This document shows positions 13,291-21,130 of a stretch of DNA of 28,643 nt, one piece after another. Within the stretch, counting starts at the first letter, position 1, and each line of letters opens with the position of its first letter. A program made the translations under genes and the position numbers. The DNA lies in NCBI GenBank assembly GCA_046045995.1, contig JBJOKR010000034.1:1-28643 (forward strand). The letters run 5' to 3'. The notes below the pieces were generated by a model, which ran no database searches, was not told the DNA's origin, and was given only the letters and a program-made list of their open reading frames with translations. Source of the DNA: Indioceanicola sp046045995. Its GTDB lineage: Bacteria > Pseudomonadota > Alphaproteobacteria > Azospirillales > Azospirillaceae.

Positions 13291-15588
13291 TCATTCAACT
13301 AGTTCGGGCAGCTTCTCATCTTCCCGGCCGCCCTTCGGCTCGGCATAGATGAAATCCAGCTTGTCGTTCTTCAGCACGACCTTGACGGCCCCGCCCTTGA
13401 CCAGCTTGCCGAACAAAAGTTCCTCCGCCAGGGGCTTCTTCACATGCTCCTGGATGGTGCGTGCCAGCGGACGCGCACCCATGACGGGATCGTAGCCCTT
13501 GACGGCCAGCCATTCCCGCGCCTCATCCGACAGCTCGATGGTGACACCGCGGTCGGACAGCTGGGCCTCCAGCTCCATGATGAATTTGTCCACCACCCGG
13601 GCGATCACCTCCGGCTTCAGGGCGGCGAAGGGAACGATCGCGTCAAGCCGGTTGCGGAATTCCGGCGTGAACTGCTTCTTGATCGCCTCCTCATCCTCAC
13701 CCACCCGCATCTCCCGTCCGAAGCCGATGGCGGCCTTGGCCATGTCGGCGGCACCGGCATTGGTGGTCATGATCAGGATCACGTTGCGGAAATCGACCGT
13801 CTTGCCGTTGTGGTCGGTCAGCTTGCCGTGGTCCATGACCTGGAGCAGGACATTGTAAAGGTCGGGATGGGCCTTCTCGATCTCATCCAGCAGCAGCACG
13901 CAGTGCGGATGCTGGTCCACCGCATCGGTCAGCAGCCCGCCCTGGTCGAAGCCGACATAGCCCGGGGGGGCGCCGATCAGGCGGCTGACCGTGTGCCGCT
14001 CCATGTATTCCGACATGTCGAAGCGGATCAGCTCGATCCCCAGGGTGCGGGACAGTTGCTTCGCCACTTCCGTCTTGCCGACACCGGTGGGGCCGGAGAA
14101 GAGGTAGTTGCCGATCGGCTTTTCCGCATCGCGCAGACCGGCCCGGGCCAGCTTGATGGCGGAAACCAGGGCATCGATGGCGGCATCCTGGCCGAAGACC
14201 ATGGTCTTCAAGTCGCGCTCCAGGTTCTGGAGCACTTCCTTGTCGTCGCGGCTGACCGATTTGGGTGGGATGCGGGCGATCTTGGCGACCACCGCCTCCA
14301 CATCCTTCTGTGTGATGGTCTTCTTCCGCTTGCTGTCGGGCAGCAGGGCCTGGGCGGCACCCACCTCATCGATCACGTCGATCGCCTTGTCGGGCAGCTT
14401 GCGGTCGCCGATGTACTTGGCCGACAGCTCCACCGCCGATTTCACGGCATCCTTGGTGTAGCGGACCTTGTGGTATTGCTCGTAATAGGACTTGATGCCT
14501 TCCAGGATCTTGATCGCGTCATCGATGCTGGGCTCGTTGACGTCGATCTTCTGGAAGCGGCGGACGAGGGCCCGGTCCTTCTCGAAATAGTTCCGGTACT
14601 CCTTGTACGTCGTCGAGCCGATGCAGCGCAGCGAGCCGGAGGCGAGCGCCGGCTTCAGCAGGTTGGAAGCATCCATCGCCCCGCCGCTGGTCGCCCCGGC
14701 GCCGATCACCGTATGGATCTCATCGATGAAAAGGATGGAACCCTCCAGCGCCTCCAACTCGGAGACGACGGATTTCAGCCGTTCCTCGAAATCGCCGCGG
14801 TAGCGGGTCCCGGCCAGCAGCGAGCCCATGTCGAGGGCGAAGATGGTGGCATTCTGAAGGATCTCCGGCACTTCGCCATGGACGATGCGCCGGGCCAGCC
14901 CCTCGGCGATGGCGGTCTTGCCGACGCCGGGGTCGCCCACATAAAGCGGGTTGTTCTTGGAGCGGCGGCAGAGGATCTGGATCGTCCGCTCCACCTCCTG
15001 CTCGCGGCCGATCAGCGGGTCGATCTTCCCGCTGGCGGCCTTCTTGTTCAGGTTGACGCAATACGCTTCAAGGGCCTCGGTGCCTTTTTTCACGACCTTC
15101 TCCGCCTGGGCGTCGTCGTCGGCTCCGGAGACACGTTTCGTTTCGGTACGACCGGGAGCCTTGGCGATGCCGTGAGAGATGTAGTTGACTGCGTCGAACC
15201 GGGTCATTTCCTGCTCCTGCAGGAAATAGACCGCATGGCTCTCCCGCTCGGAGAACAGGGCAACCAGCACATTGGCTCCCGTCACCTCTTCGCGGCCCGA
15301 ACTCTGGACGTGGATCGCCGCCCGCTGCAGGACGCGCTGGAAGCCTGCGGTCGGTTTGGCATCATCGGGCCGGTTGGTGATCAGGTTGGACAGTTCGTTG
15401 TCGAGATATTCGACCAACTCGGTGCGGAGCTTCTGGAGATCCACACCACAGGCCCTGAGGACGGCGACGGAGTCCTGGTCTTCGGTCAGGGCCAGAAGGA
15501 GGTGTTCAAGGGTGGCGTACTCGTGGCGGCGCTCGTTGGCGAAGGCCAAGGCTCGATGGAGCGTCTGCTCGAGGTTACGCGACAGCAT
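13291..15588 (-). CDS. clpA: ATP-dependent Clp protease ATP-binding subunit ClpA
   Basis: This 765-residue AAA+ unfoldase feeds substrates to ClpP. It has an N-domain with two Clp_N repeats (about 1-145), AAA1 with Walker A GDPGVGKT (218-225) and Walker B ILFIDE (285-290), and AAA2 with Walker A GPTGVGKT (499-506) and Walker B LLLDE (565-569). The ClpP-docking tripeptide IGF lies at 621-623, and a C-terminal D2-small domain with GYDPVMGARPLARTIQ follows. The lack of a long middle coiled coil separates it from ClpB. Its ATG is 2 bp after the clpS stop, so the two are co-translated. The last residues (LPELVE) are acidic. Expression is likely heat-shock dependent. Confidence 0.97.
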   Translation of the reverse strand: MLSRNLEQTLHRALAFANERRHEYATLEHLLLALTEDQDSVAVLRACGVDLQKLRTELVEYLDNELSNLITNRPDDAKPTAGFQRVLQRAAIHVQSSGREEVTGANVLVALFSERESHAVYFLQEQEMTRFDAVNYISHGIAKAPGRTETKRVSGADDDAQAEKVVKKGTEALEAYCVNLNKKAASGKIDPLIGREQEVERTIQILCRRSKNNPLYVGDPGVGKTAIAEGLARRIVHGEVPEILQNATIFALDMGSLLAGTRYRGDFEERLKSVVSELEALEGSILFIDEIHTVIGAGATSGGAMDASNLLKPALASGSLRCIGSTTYKEYRNYFEKDRALVRRFQKIDVNEPSIDDAIKILEGIKSYYEQYHKVRYTKDAVKSAVELSAKYIGDRKLPDKAIDVIDEVGAAQALLPDSKRKKTITQKDVEAVVAKIARIPPKSVSRDDKEVLQNLERDLKTMVFGQDAAIDALVSAIKLARAGLRDAEKPIGNYLFSGPTGVGKTEVAKQLSRTLGIELIRFDMSEYMERHTVSRLIGAPPGYVGFDQGGLLTDAVDQHPHCVLLLDEIEKAHPDLYNVLLQVMDHGKLTDHNGKTVDFRNVILIMTTNAGAADMAKAAIGFGREMRVGEDEEAIKKQFTPEFRNRLDAIVPFAALKPEVIARVVDKFIMELEAQLSDRGVTIELSDEAREWLAVKGYDPVMGARPLARTIQEHVKKPLAEELLFGKLVKGGAVKVVLKNDKLDFIYAEPKGGREDEKLPELVE

Positions 15589-15590
15589 GG

Positions 15591-15935
15591 CTAATCCTTC
15601 TCAAGGGTACATTGCAAAGGGTGCTGGTGCTGGCGGGCGAAGTCCATGACCTGGGTCACTTTCGTCTCCGCCACCTCATAGGTGAAAACTCCGCAGACGC
15701 CCACGCCGCGCCTGTGCACATGCAGCATGATGCGCGTTGCCTCTTCCCGGTTCTTGTTGAAGAACCGTTCCAGCACATGAACGACGAACTCCATCGGGGT
15801 GTAATCGTCGTTCAACATCAAGACCTTGTACATGGACGGCTTTTTGGTCTTCGGCTTGGCCTTCACGACCACGCCGGTCGACGTGCCCCCGTCAATGTTC
15901 TTGTCCTGATCCGCCATGGCTTCGGTAATCGTCAT
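15591..15935 (-). CDS. clpS: ClpA adaptor protein ClpS
   Basis: This adaptor of about 108-118 residues delivers N-degron substrates to ClpA. The core is intact: YKVLMLNDDYTPMEFVVHVLERFF carries the N-degron pocket residues (the NDD and the Met before EFV), followed by HVHRRGVGVCGVFTYEVAETKV. The variable N-terminal tail with KPKTKKPS links to ClpA. Three in-frame ATGs are possible, at 15947, 15935 and 15917, none with a clear ribosome site; I use the middle one. An out-of-frame five-codon reading frame starting at an ATG just upstream ends on the first ATG. Confidence 0.94.
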   Translation of the reverse strand: MTITEAMADQDKNIDGGTSTGVVVKAKPKTKKPSMYKVLMLNDDYTPMEFVVHVLERFFNKNREEATRIMLHVHRRGVGVCGVFTYEVAETKVTQVMDFARQHQHPLQCTLEKD

Positions 15936-15982
15936 CACGCAAGTCATCCCACATCAATCATATGAAATCCGGGGCGCCAGTT

Positions 15983-16011
15983 GGAAGGGGGCATCTGCAC
16001 TGGCGACCAAG
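15983..16011 (-). promoter_or_regulatory. Possible sigma32 (heat-shock) promoter of clpS-clpA
   Basis: On the minus strand CTTG (16011-16008) is followed after 16 bases by CCCCCTTCC (15991-15983), close to the CTTGAAA / CCCCATNT arrangement recognised by sigma32. It lies about 35-50 bp before the clpS start candidates. No sigma70 promoter was seen in the same gap. Confidence 0.35.
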
Positions 16012-16180
16012 TTCCGCAGCTTTGTCCCTACCCGACCCGGACGTGACAGGGAAGGGGAGAGGCAGCGGGCACGAAAAGAGACGGCAAAAGTGCCGCAGGA
16101 TGGCCCCCAACCCTCCACCGTCGCTGCCCGGCCCGTCACCCGGCCCGCTGTCTGTCCCGCTGCCCGGCCCCGGCAACGAA

Positions 16181-16210
16181 AAAAGGCCCGACGGTGAACC
16201 GCCGGGCCTT
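16181..16210 (-). terminator. Rho-independent terminator of the phasin gene
   Basis: AAGGCCCG (16183-16190) pairs with CGGGCCTT (16203-16210), with an inner GGT/ACC pair around a GA loop. On the minus strand the stem is followed by a run of six T. It lies 46 bp after the phasin stop. The rest of the 15948-16256 gap holds only G/C-rich sequence and the clpS upstream region. Confidence 0.9.
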
Positions 16211-16256
16211 CGAAGGGATCGCGGTGGCCCGGGGCGGGCCGGGGCCGGTCCGGGTA

Positions 16257-16871
16257 TCAGGCGGCCAGGCTCGGCTTGGCCAGCTTCTCCACCGTCGCGT
16301 TGATGCGGGCGGAAATCGGCTCGATCGCCTCATTGGCGACCTTGACGGAGATCTCGGACACCTTGGTGGCCTCCGCGACCATGGCGTCGAAGCTGGTCCG
16401 GGCGTATTCGGTCTGCAGCTCCACCAGCTCCCGCAGCGACTTGACGCCCATGACCGCCTTGGCCACGGTGACGCCCTGGTCGTACTGGGCCTGGCTATAG
16501 GCCATCATGGCCTTGGAAAGGGTTTCCATACCCTTCGCCAGGATGGTGGTCGACTGAACCACGGCGTCCACATTCTGCTTGTGGAACACGGTCGCGTCCT
16601 CATAGGCGCGGAAAGCCTGCTTGCCCATCTTGTCCGCCTGCTCCTTCGTGTAGGTCATTGCCTGCTCCACGGTCTTGGTCGCCTGATCCTGGGCCGCCGT
16701 CACGCTGGCCTCGATGGTGTCCACCACGGCGGTGGCAACGGCGGTCGCGGCGGCGACAGGCGTCTCACCGGCCGTGCTATCAACGACCGTCGCCTCGGCG
16801 GCGGGGGTGGTGGTCGTCACGGCCGGGGCCGTGGTCTGGGTCCGGGGGGTCCGGGGTGTACGGGTTACCAT
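16257..16871 (-). CDS. Phasin family protein
   Basis: This 204-residue protein has a Thr/Pro/Ala-rich N-terminal tail (MVTRTPRTPRTQTTAPAV...) and a long amphipathic helical domain from about residue 45 to the end, with no cysteine. The AYSQAQYDQGVTVAKAVMGVKSLRELVELQTEYARTSFDAMVAEATKVSEI stretch (about 124-174) is the Phasin_2 signature that coats polyhydroxyalkanoate granules. The start ATG (16869-16871) has AGGAG upstream; the open frame continues to 16925 without a better start. It has its own promoter and terminator, so it is a single-gene unit. A PhaR-like site at its transcription start fits regulation by stored polymer. Confidence 0.9.
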   Translation of the reverse strand: MVTRTPRTPRTQTTAPAVTTTTPAAEATVVDSTAGETPVAAATAVATAVVDTIEASVTAAQDQATKTVEQAMTYTKEQADKMGKQAFRAYEDATVFHKQNVDAVVQSTTILAKGMETLSKAMMAYSQAQYDQGVTVAKAVMGVKSLRELVELQTEYARTSFDAMVAEATKVSEISVKVANEAIEPISARINATVEKLAKPSLAA

Positions 16872-17058
16872 GCTCGTGATCTCCTCTGCGCTCAGGTCTG
16901 TGCCGGTCCAGATCGGCCCCGGCACCGGGTGCCGCTCCGGTCTGGACTCTCCAGCATCGCTGCCCCGTTCGCGGGTCTGATCCCGGGCCAGACCGGCCCT
17001 CCCGGATCCTGCATGGGCCGGGACCGGACCCTATGGCGGGGGTCGATCCGTTTTCATG

Positions 17059-17107
17059 CTGCAATGCAACATAGCGGGTTATATCGAACCGGCAGGTCGG
17101 TGGTCAA
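17059..17107 (-). promoter_or_regulatory. Phasin promoter with PhaR-like operator
   Basis: On the minus strand TTGACC (17107-17102) and TATAAC (17083-17078) are separated by 18 bases, a good sigma70 match. Transcription would begin near 17071. Directly there, 17059-17069 reads CTGCAATGCAA on the plus strand (TTGCATTGCAG on the other), one base from the CTGC-N3-GCAG pattern I recall for the PHA regulator PhaR. A repressor bound there would block initiation. The rest of the gap 16872-17244 holds the roughly 200-base 5' leader of the phasin mRNA and no convincing promoter for the plus-strand gene. Confidence 0.6.
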
Positions 17108-17244
17108 GGGTAAATTGTGCGGCGCAGCATAGCCGCTCCCCCGGGCCGGGGATGCCGTTTCCAGGGCGCCGTCGGGCTTGAGCGCGCCCGGGGGAAATGA
17201 CAGGATGCGCCGCCCTTTCCACCTCCGGTCCCGGCAGCCTGCGC

Positions 17245-17985
17245 ATGACCTATTGTCTCGGCATCAAGATCCGCGAAGGGCTCATCGGCCTGTCGGATGG
17301 ACGCATCACCGCCGGAACCCAGGTGTCGGTCGCCCGCAAGGTGACGCTGATCGGCTCCGGCGGGGACCGGTTCTTCATCATGACGTCGGGTCTGCGCAGC
17401 GTTCGCGACAAGACGCTGGCCTATCTGCGCCGCCATCGGTCCAAGCCCGGGTCGAAGCCCTTCGAAACCATGCTGGAGGCGGTGACCGTTTTCGCCGCCT
17501 GCCTGCGGGAGGTGGCGGCGGAGGATCGGGAGGCGCTTGCGGAATCCAAGCTGGCCTTCAACCTGCACGCCATCCTGGGCGGGCGCCTGCCCGGCGATGC
17601 GGAGCCGACCATGTTCCTGGTCTATCCGGAGGGCAACTGGATCGAGGTGGACGAGCGCACGCCCTACCTGTCCATCGGGGCAACGGCCTATGGCAAGCCG
17701 ATCCTGGACCGGGCCCTCTCCCATGACACCCCGATGCAGGTGGCGCTCAAAATCGCCTATCTGTCCTTCGACAGCAGCCGTTATTCCAGCGCGGATGTGG
17801 GCTTCCCGGTCGATCTGGTGACCTTCAGCAATGCCGACCGCCACTGGCGGGAAGCACAGTACGATTACGATGATCTGGTTGAACAGCGGCACTGGTGGAA
17901 CCGGCACATCACGCAACTGTCCATGCAGCTTCCCGACCAGCCTTGGGCGGATCGTCTGCTGCCCGGCAGCAAGCTCATTCCATAG
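17245..17985 (+). CDS. Anbu-like bacterial proteasome homologue (N-terminal threonine hydrolase)
   Basis: This 246-residue protein begins MTYCLGIKIREGLIGLSDGRITAG, the signature of the Anbu/COG3484 'proteasome-type protease' group. After Met removal Thr1 is the nucleophile, Asp17 (LSDGR) matches the catalytic Asp, and Lys31 (ARKV) sits near the expected Lys33. The remainder shows an Ntn-hydrolase alternation of strands and helices and a Trp/His-rich tail. I start at the ATG at 17245 because it places Thr at position 2. An in-frame ATG at 17197 adds 16 residues ending MTYC, and neither start has a well-spaced ribosome site. Anbu usually sits with transglutaminase, alpha-E and ATP-grasp genes; none are here. 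The end overlaps the convergent lipoprotein gene by 11 bp. Substrate is unknown. Confidence 0.85.
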   Translation: MTYCLGIKIREGLIGLSDGRITAGTQVSVARKVTLIGSGGDRFFIMTSGLRSVRDKTLAYLRRHRSKPGSKPFETMLEAVTVFAACLREVAAEDREALAESKLAFNLHAILGGRLPGDAEPTMFLVYPEGNWIEVDERTPYLSIGATAYGKPILDRALSHDTPMQVALKIAYLSFDSSRYSSADVGFPVDLVTFSNADRHWREAQYDYDDLVEQRHWWNRHITQLSMQLPDQPWADRLLPGSKLIP

Positions 17986-18583
17986 GCGGAATGAAGCCGA
18001 TATCCCATACCGCCCCGGGGCGCACCGTGTAGGCCGACAGGAAATAGAAGCCGTCGAAGCAGCCGGTGGCGAACCATCGCAGCTTGGATGCCCCCAGGTC
18101 GAGCTGGGAAAACGGGGGCAGGAACACCCCGCCATAGGCCAACCGCCGCGCCACCCGCTGGAACTGGTCCGGGGTCAGGGTGTCCTGGTCCGTGGGCGCG
18201 CTGGTGGGGGGCATGGCCTGTTCCGCCGGCCGTAGCTGGGCGACGGAACTGACCGGCAGGGTCCAGATCCGCATGATGCCGCCCCGGTCGGGATGGCCGA
18301 CCAGTTCCAGGATGCGCACCGGCTGGTCCGGTCGGCCGGCGTTGAAGACCAGACGGTACCGGTCATCCGACCCGCTGTGGCAGCCCTGGCGCAGATCCTC
18401 CCCATACAGGTAGCCGGCCCAGGTCAGGCCTGGCGCTGCGCGGGTGGGTTCCGTTCCGGACCCGGCACAGCCCGCCAGAACCGTGACAGCCACCAGCAGC
18501 AGCGCCACGGTCCCGGGCCGGGCGCGGCGGCCGGGGACGCAGCGGGAAAGGAGGGGGCGGCGGAGGGCGACCGGATCGGACAT
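17975..18583 (-). CDS. Putative lipoprotein of unknown function
   Basis: This 202-residue protein has a basic N-terminus, a hydrophobic stretch (TVALLLVAVTVLAGC) and a lipobox LAGC, with the lipidated Cys at about residue 39. The residue after Cys is Ala and no Asp is near, so an outer-membrane destination is expected. The mature part contains GYLYGEDLRQGCHSGSDDRYRLVFNAG and RWFATGCFDGFYFLSAYTVRPG, with two cysteines that could pair. I do not recognise the family. The ATG (18581-18583) opens a 23-residue positively charged leader; a shorter start is not available as ATG. It converges with and overlaps the Anbu-like gene by 11 bp. Confidence 0.75.
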   Translation of the reverse strand: MSDPVALRRPLLSRCVPGRRARPGTVALLLVAVTVLAGCAGSGTEPTRAAPGLTWAGYLYGEDLRQGCHSGSDDRYRLVFNAGRPDQPVRILELVGHPDRGGIMRIWTLPVSSVAQLRPAEQAMPPTSAPTDQDTLTPDQFQRVARRLAYGGVFLPPFSQLDLGASKLRWFATGCFDGFYFLSAYTVRPGAVWDIGFIPPME

Positions 18584-18917
18584 GATGGGACGAAGATAGT
18601 CACATTGGCCGTTCCTGGCGAGGTGCCGACAGGGCGGTTGTCACGACACGGGCAGGCCCGATCGGGCTATCGTCCCGCTTGCCGGTTCGGCCCACCGGGG
18701 CAGGGATGGGGCCGGATGGCTGAGGCTGTGAAAATCATTTCTGAACGCTTCTCTGCTAGACACTGATTCCATTCACATTTACCCTGGTGACCAAAATGGG
18801 GCAGCGGCGGTGAGGGGGCCTTTTTCCGTGACGATGAATTCAGCACGCCACGTCGGGGTTAACCCCATCGACACACAGGGCAGGACAGGCCGCCGCGACC
18901 GGACCGCTGTCGCTACG
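18584..18917. other. Divergent intergenic region, nothing firmly identified
   Basis: This gap separates the lipoprotein gene from the carboxypeptidase gene. It is less GC-rich around 18729-18795, where promoters for the right-hand gene probably lie, but I find no clear -35/-10 pair. The carboxypeptidase frame is open upstream to a GTG at 18810 and an ATG at 18834, so part of this region could be coding if translation starts earlier. Confidence 0.45.
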
Positions 18918-20216
18918 ATGCCGGAACGATCAGCCTTCCATCTTGGCTCCCTGATGGCGGTCCTGGCCGCTGTCTTCCTGCTGGCCCTGATGCCGGTCCA
19001 GGCGCTGGCCAAATACGCCTCCATCGTCATCGATGCCCGCACGGGTCAGGTGCTGCACGCGGCGAATGCCGACACACGGCTGTTCCCGGCCTCCCTGACC
19101 AAGATGATGACGCTGTACATGACGTTCGAGGCGCTGGAGGCAGGCAAGCTGACGTTGAACACCCGCCTGCCCGTCTCCAGGCGGGCTGAAGGCATGGCGC
19201 CGACCAAGTTGGGCCTGCGCGCCGGTCAGACCATCCGGGTGGAGGATGCGATCCTGGGCCTTGTCATCCGGTCCGCCAATGATGCCTCCGTCGTCCTGGC
19301 GGAGGCCCTGGCCGGGACGGAGGTGGAGTTCGCCCGCCAGATGACGGAGAAGGCGCGGTCCCTCGGCATGACCCGCACGACCTTTCGCAACGCCTCGGGC
19401 TTGCCCAATGCCGGGCAGCTCTCCACCGTCCGGGATATGGCCCGCTTGGCCCAGGCTCTGGTCGACGACCATGGGGAGCATTACCACTTCTTCAGCCGCC
19501 GCAGCTTCACGTATGCCGGCGTCACCATGAACAGCCACAACCGCCTGATGGCCCGCTATGACGGGATGGACGGGCTGAAGACCGGGTTCACCAACGCTTC
19601 CGGCTTCAACCTGGCCTCCTCCGTCGTGCGCGACGGGCGGCGGTTGGTTGGTGTCGTCTTCGGCGGGCAGACGGCCCGGTGGCGTGACGACCATATGGCC
19701 AGTCTGCTGGACCGTGCGTTCGAAGGCCGGTCGGCGCCGGTGCTCGTCGCGTCCGCTCCGGCCGCGCGCCGTGCCGCCACCGCGACCGCTGAAGCCGCCC
19801 GGGCCCCGGTGCCTGCGCGCAAGCCGGGGCAGGCGGAAACGGATGTGGCCGCCACAGTCGTCCGCGTCGCTGGAGCCATCGCCACCGGGGCGGGGGAACT
19901 GGCATTGCCGAAGCCTGCCGTCGCCGGAACCCTGGCCGCCCCGATGCCCGCGGTCGCACCCGGCGGCTGGGGCATCCAGGTCGGGGCCTTCAACAACCAG
20001 ACGGCTGGCCAGCGCGCCGTCGCCACCGCGACCCAGCGCGCCTCCGGCCTTCTTGACAGCGCCATCCCCCATGTGGTGGAGGTGAAGGCGAGCGGGAACA
20101 CCCTGTACCGCGCCCGGCTGATGGGCCTGGATGAGAAGACGGCCCGCCGCGCCTGCTCCCGCCTGTCCAAAGGCGGAATCGGCTGCGTCACTGTCCCTCC
20201 CCAGCGCGGGTCCTGA
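18918..20216 (+). CDS. D-alanyl-D-alanine carboxypeptidase (PBP5/6 type) with C-terminal SPOR domain
   Basis: This 432-residue serine peptidase (family S11) removes the terminal D-Ala from peptidoglycan stem peptides. The signal peptide is MPERSAFHLG...VQALA (1-31). The three active-site motifs are SLTK (S59, K62), SAN (119-121) and KTG (221-223). A Pro/Ala-rich linker (about 270-348) leads to a SPOR domain (349-426, opening GGWGIQVGAF), which binds denuded glycan at the division septum. The usual PBP5 C-terminal amphipathic anchor is absent, with SPOR in its place. I start at the ATG at 18918 because it gives a normal signal peptide; starts at 18834 (ATG) and 18810 (GTG) would add 28-36 residues. 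It is a single gene with a strong terminator after it. Confidence 0.93.
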   Translation: MPERSAFHLGSLMAVLAAVFLLALMPVQALAKYASIVIDARTGQVLHAANADTRLFPASLTKMMTLYMTFEALEAGKLTLNTRLPVSRRAEGMAPTKLGLRAGQTIRVEDAILGLVIRSANDASVVLAEALAGTEVEFARQMTEKARSLGMTRTTFRNASGLPNAGQLSTVRDMARLAQALVDDHGEHYHFFSRRSFTYAGVTMNSHNRLMARYDGMDGLKTGFTNASGFNLASSVVRDGRRLVGVVFGGQTARWRDDHMASLLDRAFEGRSAPVLVASAPAARRAATATAEAARAPVPARKPGQAETDVAATVVRVAGAIATGAGELALPKPAVAGTLAAPMPAVAPGGWGIQVGAFNNQTAGQRAVATATQRASGLLDSAIPHVVEVKASGNTLYRARLMGLDEKTARRACSRLSKGGIGCVTVPPQRGS

Positions 20217-20281
20217 CCGGTTCGGAAACGGCTCCCCCCCAGCCAGCCACATCGGCCGGGGGTAAAGGCTCAGAATTGCGA

Positions 20282-20318
20282 ACGGGCCGCGCCGGGGTGA
20301 ACCGGGCGGCCCGTTTTT
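20282..20318 (+). terminator. Rho-independent terminator after the carboxypeptidase gene
   Basis: ACGGGCCGC (20282-20290) pairs with GCGGCCCGT (20306-20314), followed by TTTTT. A second short hairpin, GGCCCC/GGGGCC (20325-20341), follows without a T run. Confidence 0.9.
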
Positions 20319-20369
20319 CTGACCGGCCCCATTACGGGGCCCATGATCGGGTGACAGGCCGGGCCGGGA

Positions 20370-20972
20370 TCAGCCCCGGCGGGTGAAGCCCCAGACGCTG
20401 GCCGGCGGAATATTCGCCACGGTGAAGCCCACGCGCTTGCCCTCGATCCCCAGCGCCCGGCGCTTCAGGGGGGAGCGGGCGGAATAGGTGTAGGAGAGGA
20501 AGCGCCGTCCCTCCGGCATGATGGCGAAGATCTCATCCACGATCTTCCGCTGGGCCTCCGCCGGGATCAGGATCATCGGGATACCGACGACCACCGTGCC
20601 CACCTTGCCGATGAACTGCGGCGGCAGGAGGGAGCGGATGTTCCGAACATCGCCCTGGAGCACGTTCACGTCGGGAAATTGGGTGCGCAGGTAACCGGCC
20701 AGTTCCCGGTCCATCTCCACCGTGTACAGGCGGGACGGAGGGATGCCCGATTCCAGCAGGGCCTGGGTGATGGCACCGGTCCCGCCGCCATATTCCACCA
20801 CCACCTCATCCGGGTCGCGGCGCACATGGCTGGCGATCAGTCGGGAGAGGGAGGGGCCGGAGGGCGTGATGGACGCCACGGCCTTGGGATTGGCCAACCA
20901 TCGCTTGAGGAAGAGCAGGGCCGGGTTCTGCGGCTTCACGGCCGTCCTGGCCTCGGCACGATCCAGCGGCAT
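20370..20972 (-). CDS. Phospholipid N-methyltransferase-like SAM enzyme (PmtA group)
   Basis: This 200-residue protein has the pattern of COG3963 enzymes: an N-terminal FLKRWLANPKAVASITPSGPSLSRLIA (about 21-47) that may lie on the membrane, SAM motif I VVEYGGGTGAITQALLE (58-74), an acidic loop (YTVEMD) and a GDVRNI motif. PmtA of Rhodobacter and related proteins methylate phosphatidylethanolamine towards phosphatidylcholine, so this could provide choline lipids. KsgA-like rRNA dimethylases share motif I, but the N-terminal signature favours the lipid group. I start at the ATG at 20970-20972 with AAAGGG upstream; the frame is open to 21047. It is monocistronic, or read from the ABC-F gene 158 bp upstream. 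Confidence 0.82.
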   Translation of the reverse strand: MPLDRAEARTAVKPQNPALLFLKRWLANPKAVASITPSGPSLSRLIASHVRRDPDEVVVEYGGGTGAITQALLESGIPPSRLYTVEMDRELAGYLRTQFPDVNVLQGDVRNIRSLLPPQFIGKVGTVVVGIPMILIPAEAQRKIVDEIFAIMPEGRRFLSYTYSARSPLKRRALGIEGKRVGFTVANIPPASVWGFTRRG

Positions 20973-21130
20973 CGCGGATGGACCCTTTCTGTGGGGGGGT
21001 GGTCGAGCGGGTGGGTGAGAGATGACACCGAAAGCGTGGCATTGCAATGACCAGACCGGCGCCCCGCAGCGCAGCCTTTCGCACCGCGGTAAGAACCCCG
21101 CCCCCGCTGTAAGGTTCCCCGCCCGCCGGG

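Noticed and set aside
11742..13298. A 518-codon minus-strand frame spanning the rpoH end and the secreted hypothetical gene
   Set aside because: It runs antisense to rpoH and through the intergenic palindromes, and is out of frame with the signal-peptide protein, which has a good ribosome site.
13444..15594. A 716-codon open frame on the plus strand opposite clpA
   Set aside because: It lies entirely antisense to clpA, whose protein is recognisable throughout. Its translation is His, Gly, Asp and Gln-rich without domains, as expected for a mirror frame in GC-rich DNA.
20973..21130. Possible terminator or riboswitch between the ABC-F gene and the methyltransferase gene
   Set aside because: There is only a weak AACC/GGTT pairing with GC-rich repeats and no T run or conserved aptamer-like structure.
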